64,000 nt of DNA from DATMXT01 sp963662765 (lineage in GTDB: Bacteria > Bacillota > Clostridia > Oscillospirales > Feifaniaceae), in assembly GCA_963662765.2 (NCBI GenBank), contig CAXXUP010000006.1, positions 186,001-250,000 on the forward strand, written 5' to 3'. Position 1 is the first letter of the stretch. The number at the start of each line of letters is the position of its first letter. The notes under the pieces were generated by a model. That model worked only from the letters and a program-made list of their open reading frames with translations. It did no database searches and was not told the DNA's origin. Of this stretch, positions 60,137 to 64,000 are shown one piece after another. The position numbers were made by a program, and so were the translations under genes.

Positions 60137-60388
60137 CTATGCGGTCCCCTTGTACTTAATCTTTGTGGCAAGCCCGCCGCGGATGTGCCGCTCGCGCAGG
60201 TTCTGCTCGAGGATTGGGCGCACCTCTTCATAGAGCGCATGATTTTGCCGTACAAGCCGGTAGGTGATATCCTTATGTACCGTAGACTTGGAGACTCCGA
60301 ATTGCCGCGCGGCGCCGCGCACCGTGGCCTTGTTTTCTATGATGTAGTGGGCGAGCGCCACTGCCCGCTCCTCAGGCATACCCTTCAT
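60137..60388 (-). CDS. spoIIID: Stage III sporulation protein D (SpoIIID)
   Basis: The 83-residue DNA-binding protein adjusts mother-cell gene expression between sigma-E and sigma-K during sporulation. It begins MKGMPEERAVALAHYIIENK. The helix-turn-helix is VRGAARQFGVSKSTVHKDI, close to known SpoIIID. The basic tail REILIR-type segment (NLRERHIRGGLATKIKYK) fits the C-terminal DNA-contact helix. The ATG at 60388 follows AAAGGGGGATTTCAC. It is intact although sigK, which it helps activate in other species, is broken at the other end of the window. Confidence 0.95.
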   Translation of the reverse strand: MKGMPEERAVALAHYIIENKATVRGAARQFGVSKSTVHKDITYRLVRQNHALYEEVRPILEQNLRERHIRGGLATKIKYKGTA

Positions 60389-60512
60389 GTGAAATCCCCC
60401 TTTGCATCGGCATAGTAATTCATATGCCGGCGCAAAGGGGGATATGTCTGCTGCTATCGTGTCTGCGCGAGATGAAATGTCAGGATTTAAGAGGGTACAT
60501 GCCAAAAAATGC

Positions 60513-61682
60513 TTACCGCTCTTTTTCCATGCGCAGGGTCACGAGGTGCTCGACGTACTGGCGCGCCACGCGGGGGGACCGCCCGCCCCGGCGCAGCGCA
60601 AAGGCCTGGGCGCCGGTGGCAAGTTCACCGAGTGGGATCTCAAGTCCGCTGCTTTTTGCCAGGGCCGTCACAATTTCGAGGAACTCCTCCTTGTCGGGGC
60701 GGGAGAAGGTGATGGAGAGCCCGAACCGGTCGGCCAGAGACGACTGCTCCTCTAAGGTGTCGCTGAGATGGATCTCGTCTCCCTCCCGGTCGGAGAAGGA
60801 CTCCTGGACGAGGTGGCGGCGGTTGCTGGTGGCGTAGACGACGACGTTTTGCCGCCTCGATGCGATCGACCCCTCAAGTACCGCCTTGAGGGCGCGGAAG
60901 TTGTCGTCGTCCTTTGAAAAGGAGAGATCGTCGATATACAAAATGAATTTGAGCGGATTGCCGCTTAGCTTATCTAAAAGCGCCGGAATGTCGTGGAGCT
61001 GTTCTTTGCGCAGTTCCACAAGCCGCAGCCCCTCGGGGGCAAGCTCGTTTAGAACAGCCTTGACGGTCGACGATTTTCCGGTGCCGCTGTCGCCGTAAAG
61101 CAGCACGTTTGCAGCCGGCGCCCCCCTTATCAGGGCGCGGGTATTTTCGAGTACGAGTTCCCGCTGCCGCCGGTATCCGATCAAATCGCAAAGCTGCACG
61201 GTGTCGGGGTAGAGCACTGGGACGAGCTTGCCGTCCGTCAGACGAAAGGCGCGGTGCCGCGCATAGATGCCATAGCCCCGAAATGGGATTTCGGCCAGAT
61301 GAGAGGCGTAAATGCCGGCAAAGTCGATGGCTTCGGTTTGCCACAGCGGAAGCGTCACCCCGACCGGCAGCACAATGTCGGCCGGCGACAGCATGGAGAA
61401 GTCCCGCAGCGTCTTAAGCTCGGCCGCAAGGCAGTCCTGCAGCGTCCGGGAGACCGCTTCGCTCTTGGCAATTTTCACAAGAAATAGGTTTTCGTCTTCC
61501 AACACCCGGGAGAGCAGGTACCGGCTCCAGTTTTCGGTGTGCTCGAAGAGGGCCGCGGCGAAGTCGGCGTATGCGTCGACGGTGCCGTAGCCGCCCCCCT
61601 CGGCAAGGCAGACGGCCTGCCGGACGACCTCGTCGTCGAGCAGTCTGCGGAAAATGACAAGCGCGTGCATGGGTGTATTCAT
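60513..61682 (-). CDS. DUF815-type AAA+ ATPase
   Basis: The 389-residue protein has an N-terminal helical part of about 175 residues and a C-terminal AAA+ domain. Walker A is LLYGDSGTGKSSTVKAVLNE, Walker B LKFILYIDDLSFS, then VVYATSNRRHLV (sensor 1 Asn) and the arginine-rich FADRFGLSITF-like stretch. DUF815 proteins are common in Clostridia and proteobacteria. Their clients are unknown. It starts 6 bases after the upstream dehydrogenase, so it is read as the third gene of an operon with two hydroxyacid dehydrogenases. Confidence 0.92.
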   Translation of the reverse strand: MNTPMHALVIFRRLLDDEVVRQAVCLAEGGGYGTVDAYADFAAALFEHTENWSRYLLSRVLEDENLFLVKIAKSEAVSRTLQDCLAAELKTLRDFSMLSPADIVLPVGVTLPLWQTEAIDFAGIYASHLAEIPFRGYGIYARHRAFRLTDGKLVPVLYPDTVQLCDLIGYRRQRELVLENTRALIRGAPAANVLLYGDSGTGKSSTVKAVLNELAPEGLRLVELRKEQLHDIPALLDKLSGNPLKFILYIDDLSFSKDDDNFRALKAVLEGSIASRRQNVVVYATSNRRHLVQESFSDREGDEIHLSDTLEEQSSLADRFGLSITFSRPDKEEFLEIVTALAKSSGLEIPLGELATGAQAFALRRGGRSPRVARQYVEHLVTLRMEKER

Positions 61683-61688
61683 ATCGGT

Positions 61689-62657
61689 TCAGTACCCCTT
61701 TTGGTAGTCTACCGGCGCTTCAAGGGGCTCGCCCTTGGCGTAGGCTGCGAGGTTGCGCAAGAGAAGTTCCGACATGCGCACGGGGCGCATATTTGTAATA
61801 AAGGAGTTGTGCGGCGTGATGATGACATTGTCCATCTCCCACAGGGGGGACTCTTTGGGCAGCGGTTCGCATTCAAACACGTCGGAGATAAAAAAGGCGA
61901 ATTTGTGGGCCGCAAGCTGTTCGGTCATGGCCGCCTCGTCGATAATTTTGCCGCGGGAGACGTTGACGAGAATGGCGTCCTCCGTCAGGAGGTCAAGTCT
62001 CTTCGCATCAAACAAGTGGTAGGTTGCCTCGGTCAGGGGGCAGGTGATGACGACGATGTCGGCCTTTGGAAGCTCTCGGTCAAGCGCATCCATTTTGACG
62101 CAGCGGTCAAATCCCGCAACCTGCCTGCCGGTCGTATTGACGCCGACAATGGAAGAGACCTCGAAAGCCCGCAGCATGGCAGCTATTGTTTTGCCGATGT
62201 CGCCGGCACCCACAATCAGCACCGACCTGCCGGCTAGCTCCTCGAGCGTCTCACCCGTAAAGGCCCAGCTGCGCCGCCGCCAGACGCGCTCCCGCTGTCT
62301 TGAGGCCATCTCACGGGCATGCTTTACGACTTCAAGCAGTTTGCAGATGACCCATTCGGCCATGGGGATGCTGTAGAGGTCCTTGCCCTTGTGGAGAGGG
62401 ATGCCGCGCCTTGCCAGTTCTTTGACCGGCATGGCTTCAACGCCGGTGGCAGTTGAATGGGCCATTTTCAGATTCGTGAACATGGGCAGCGGGTTATGCC
62501 GAAAAATGCCGTAGGTCATGACGACCTCGTACTGCGCCGCCTGCTCGGGAGACAAGACCGTGTTGTCTGCCACCACGTCCATGTCGTAGCCCATGGCGCG
62601 GATCTCGTCGAGCTGGGCCAGTGAGAAGGTGTGATTTGTCAACAGCAATTTGATCAT
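61689..62657 (-). CDS. D-2-hydroxyacid dehydrogenase, first of a tandem pair
   Basis: The 322-residue NAD-dependent dehydrogenase has the Rossmann motif VLIVGAGDIGKTIAAML. The catalytic residues are Arg in NVSRGKIIDE, Glu in DVFECEPLP and His in VIITPHNSF. The sequence resembles glyoxylate/hydroxypyruvate-type reductases, but the substrate is not determined. The ATG at 62657 lies one base after the stop of the upstream paralogue, so the pair is tightly coupled. The two paralogues differ widely in sequence and may act on different substrates. Confidence 0.9.
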   Translation of the reverse strand: MIKLLLTNHTFSLAQLDEIRAMGYDMDVVADNTVLSPEQAAQYEVVMTYGIFRHNPLPMFTNLKMAHSTATGVEAMPVKELARRGIPLHKGKDLYSIPMAEWVICKLLEVVKHAREMASRQRERVWRRRSWAFTGETLEELAGRSVLIVGAGDIGKTIAAMLRAFEVSSIVGVNTTGRQVAGFDRCVKMDALDRELPKADIVVITCPLTEATYHLFDAKRLDLLTEDAILVNVSRGKIIDEAAMTEQLAAHKFAFFISDVFECEPLPKESPLWEMDNVIITPHNSFITNMRPVRMSELLLRNLAAYAKGEPLEAPVDYQKGY

Positions 62658-62658
62658 C

Positions 62659-63606
62659 TCAGTACCCCCTCCCCGGCGTGACAACGCCGACAAGCTGCCG
62701 CCCCGCCAGATAGTTTTCGGCGTTTTGAATATAGTGCTCAAGGTAGCGGCGGGAGAGTCCCATCGTGACGCCGCAGCAGTGCGGATTCAAAATAAAGCTC
62801 TTGGTGTCCCAAAGCCTCGATTCCGGCGGCACCGGTTCGACGGCGTAACAGTCGAATGCGGCGCCCATCAGAAGTCCCCCGTCAAGCATGTCAGCTAGGG
62901 CCTCCTCGTCGATGATGCCGCCTCTCGACACGTTGACGATGACGGCCGTCTTCTTGCATTTTTTCAGCTGCTCTCTACCCACCAGCATCTTTGTCTTTTC
63001 GGTCAACGGCAGCGTGTTGATGAGAATATCGCACCGACTGCAGAGTTCATCCACTTGTGAAGTCGGCAGACACTCGTCAAAGTGCTCCACTTTGCGCCCG
63101 TCGGTGTTGAGCCCGATGACGCGGCAGTTGAAGGCGTGGAGTTTCTTCGCGCACTCAGCCCCGATGTCGCCGGTGCCGAGCACGCCGCAGGTGGAGCCCC
63201 ACAGCTCCCGGCTGTCGTGGGTGCCCTCCCAGCTCCATTTTTTTTCAAGGCGATAGGATTCAAAGAGCGGCGTTTGGCGAAGGATCTGCAGTGCACCGCA
63301 AATGGCCCACTCCGAGATCGACTTGCCGTAGGAGCCGCTGCCGCCGCAAAACTTGATCTGGGGATTGGCCTTCATAAATTCCACCGGCAGGTGGTTGTGT
63401 CCTGCCGTCTGCATCTGAATAAACTTGATAGTTTTCAGCTTCTCCGCATGGGCTATGATATAGGAAGCCTCGAAAAACCCGACCTCGTAATCCGTGGCGG
63501 GTGGGGGATCGTTTGGCCCTACGACGTCGATCTCATAGCCCATCCGGGCAAAGACATCGTAGCTTTCGGCCGGCCAGTCGAAATAGTTGACAGCGAGAAT
63601 TTTCAA
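62659..63606 (-). CDS. D-2-hydroxyacid dehydrogenase, second of a tandem pair
   Basis: The 315-residue protein has GVLGTGDIGAECAKKL as its NAD site and the catalytic set Arg in NVSRGGIIDEEAL, Glu in YAVEPVPPES and His in LNPHCCGVT. The start is a TTG at 63606, 7 bases after GGAGGTG; no ATG is as well placed (63648 lies before the ribosome site). It follows leuB on the same strand, and a hairpin with an embedded promoter lies between them. A link to 2-oxo acid or branched-chain metabolism is possible but not shown. Confidence 0.88.
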   Translation of the reverse strand: MKILAVNYFDWPAESYDVFARMGYEIDVVGPNDPPPATDYEVGFFEASYIIAHAEKLKTIKFIQMQTAGHNHLPVEFMKANPQIKFCGGSGSYGKSISEWAICGALQILRQTPLFESYRLEKKWSWEGTHDSRELWGSTCGVLGTGDIGAECAKKLHAFNCRVIGLNTDGRKVEHFDECLPTSQVDELCSRCDILINTLPLTEKTKMLVGREQLKKCKKTAVIVNVSRGGIIDEEALADMLDGGLLMGAAFDCYAVEPVPPESRLWDTKSFILNPHCCGVTMGLSRRYLEHYIQNAENYLAGRQLVGVVTPGRGY

Positions 63607-63662
63607 ATATGGGGCACCTCCGTTGTCGGCAGGATATAGGCCCTGCACCGCAAATTAGACAA

Positions 63663-63691
63663 AGTATAGCACATTGCGGCAAAAGCCGCAA
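63663..63691 (-). promoter_or_regulatory. Promoter of the dehydrogenase-DUF815 operon
   Basis: On the minus strand TTGCGG (63691-63686) and TATACT (63668-63663) are separated by 17 bp. The spacer is part of a hairpin. Confidence 0.55.
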
Positions 63692-63697
63692 TGCGCT
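63668..63697 (-). terminator. Hairpin after leuB, possible terminator
   Basis: Arms AGCGCATTGCGGC and GCCGCAATGTGCT on the minus strand, loop TTTT. It lacks a clear U-run, so termination may be partial. It overlaps the promoter of the next operon. Confidence 0.5.
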
Positions 63698-63729
63698 ATC
63701 TTGTTGTCCGTATGAGCGCAGATATAGCT

Positions 63730-64000
63730 TCATCGGGACGAGATTCGGGCCACGATCTCGTCGCCCATCTCGGCGCAGCCGACAAGCTGGCACCCTTCTC
63801 CCATGATGTCGGGGGTGCGAAAACCGGATGTCAGCGTCTCGTCGACGGCTGTTTCGATTTTTTCGGCTGCATCTGTCATCCCAAGTGAGTATCGCAGCAG
63901 CATGGCGGCCGACAGGATGGTGCCGATGGGGTTGGCCTTGTTCATTCCCGCGATGTCGGGGGCCGAGCCGTGAATGGGCTCGTACAGCCCCTTGGAGGTG
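63730..64000 (-). CDS. leuB: 3-isopropylmalate dehydrogenase, 3' part (cut by window edge)
   Basis: About 90 C-terminal codons of LeuB are present. LYEPIHGSAPDIAGMNKANP is the hallmark E-P-x-H-G-S-A-P-D-I-A-G segment with metal and NAD contacts, then IGTILSAAMLLRYSLG. The 5' part lies beyond 64000. The enzyme oxidises 3-isopropylmalate in leucine synthesis, complementing the ilv genes at the other end. The end shows no lesion. Confidence 0.93.
   Translation of the reverse strand, partial: TSKGLYEPIHGSAPDIAGMNKANPIGTILSAAMLLRYSLGMTDAAEKIETAVDETLTSGFRTPDIMGEGCQLVGCAEMGDEIVARISSR

Overview
The window reads as a chromosomal piece of a GC-rich, anaerobic, spore-forming member of the Bacillota, most likely class Clostridia and probably the Oscillospirales. 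This is an inference from gene content. The signs are an intact spoIIID and a decayed sigK, a T-box leader before ilv genes, an Rnf complex in the order C-D-G-E-A-B, a transketolase split into two subunits, a CoA-transferase of the butyrate/4-hydroxybutyrate type, and strong third-position GC that fills antisense strands with long spurious ORFs. I saw no rRNA, tRNA, CRISPR array or complete insertion sequence.

Layout. 1-1600 is decayed ground: a 35-bp tandem repeat, a response-regulator remnant, a 10-bp minisatellite and a broken sigK. 1750-7170 is the branched-chain amino acid operon (promoter, T-box, ilvB, ilvH, ilvC, ilvD, terminator); ilvB carries a one-base frameshift. 7184-8919 is the split transketolase on the minus strand. 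9066-13000 holds a methyltransferase and a minus-strand purine operon, purE-purC-purF-like-MEMO-like lipoprotein. The PurF-like protein lacks the catalytic cysteine. 13100-18460 holds recD2 and comFC, which overlap inside a 9-bp minisatellite, then an MreB-like gene. 18481-21864 is a GntR-controlled ABC transporter. 22367-25109 holds pyrB with a PyrI-like zinc tail, a flavodoxin-like reductase and an rRNA methyltransferase. A CoA-transferase and a MarR regulator with a heterodimeric ABC exporter follow.

31124-33149 (minus) holds an AI-2E-type permease and a cell-wall amidase beside a 39-bp repeat. 33378-37099 is one operon with a redox protein, an FGGY sugar kinase, a 2-hydroxyacid dehydrogenase and a class II aldolase, which looks like catabolism of an unidentified sugar or sugar acid. 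38973-39879 is an SdpR/SdpI pair with a perfect 24-bp operator palindrome. Then come a class A penicillin-binding protein, a solitary single-chain restriction-modification enzyme, and the rnf operon. Divergent from rnf is a six-gene operon ending in a SufC/SufB-like pair, a minimal Fe-S assembly system. 54430-55550 is a lower-GC patch of remnants around a Rieske protein. The right end holds a large lipoprotein of unknown role, an HtrA protease, a HAD phosphatase, spoIIID, a DUF815 ATPase, two tandem 2-hydroxyacid dehydrogenases and the 3' part of leuB, cut by the window edge.

How the genes work together. Amino acid (ilv, leuB), purine (purE, purC) and pyrimidine (pyrB) synthesis are dispersed here. 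Energy metabolism is represented by Rnf and the CoA-transferase, and envelope growth by the MreB-like protein, the PBP, the amidase and HtrA. The strongest leads for something new are the Cys-less PurF-like protein with its MEMO-like lipoprotein partner, the repeat shared in two frames by recD2 and comFC, the PyrB with a fused zinc module, and the kinase-dehydrogenase-aldolase operon.
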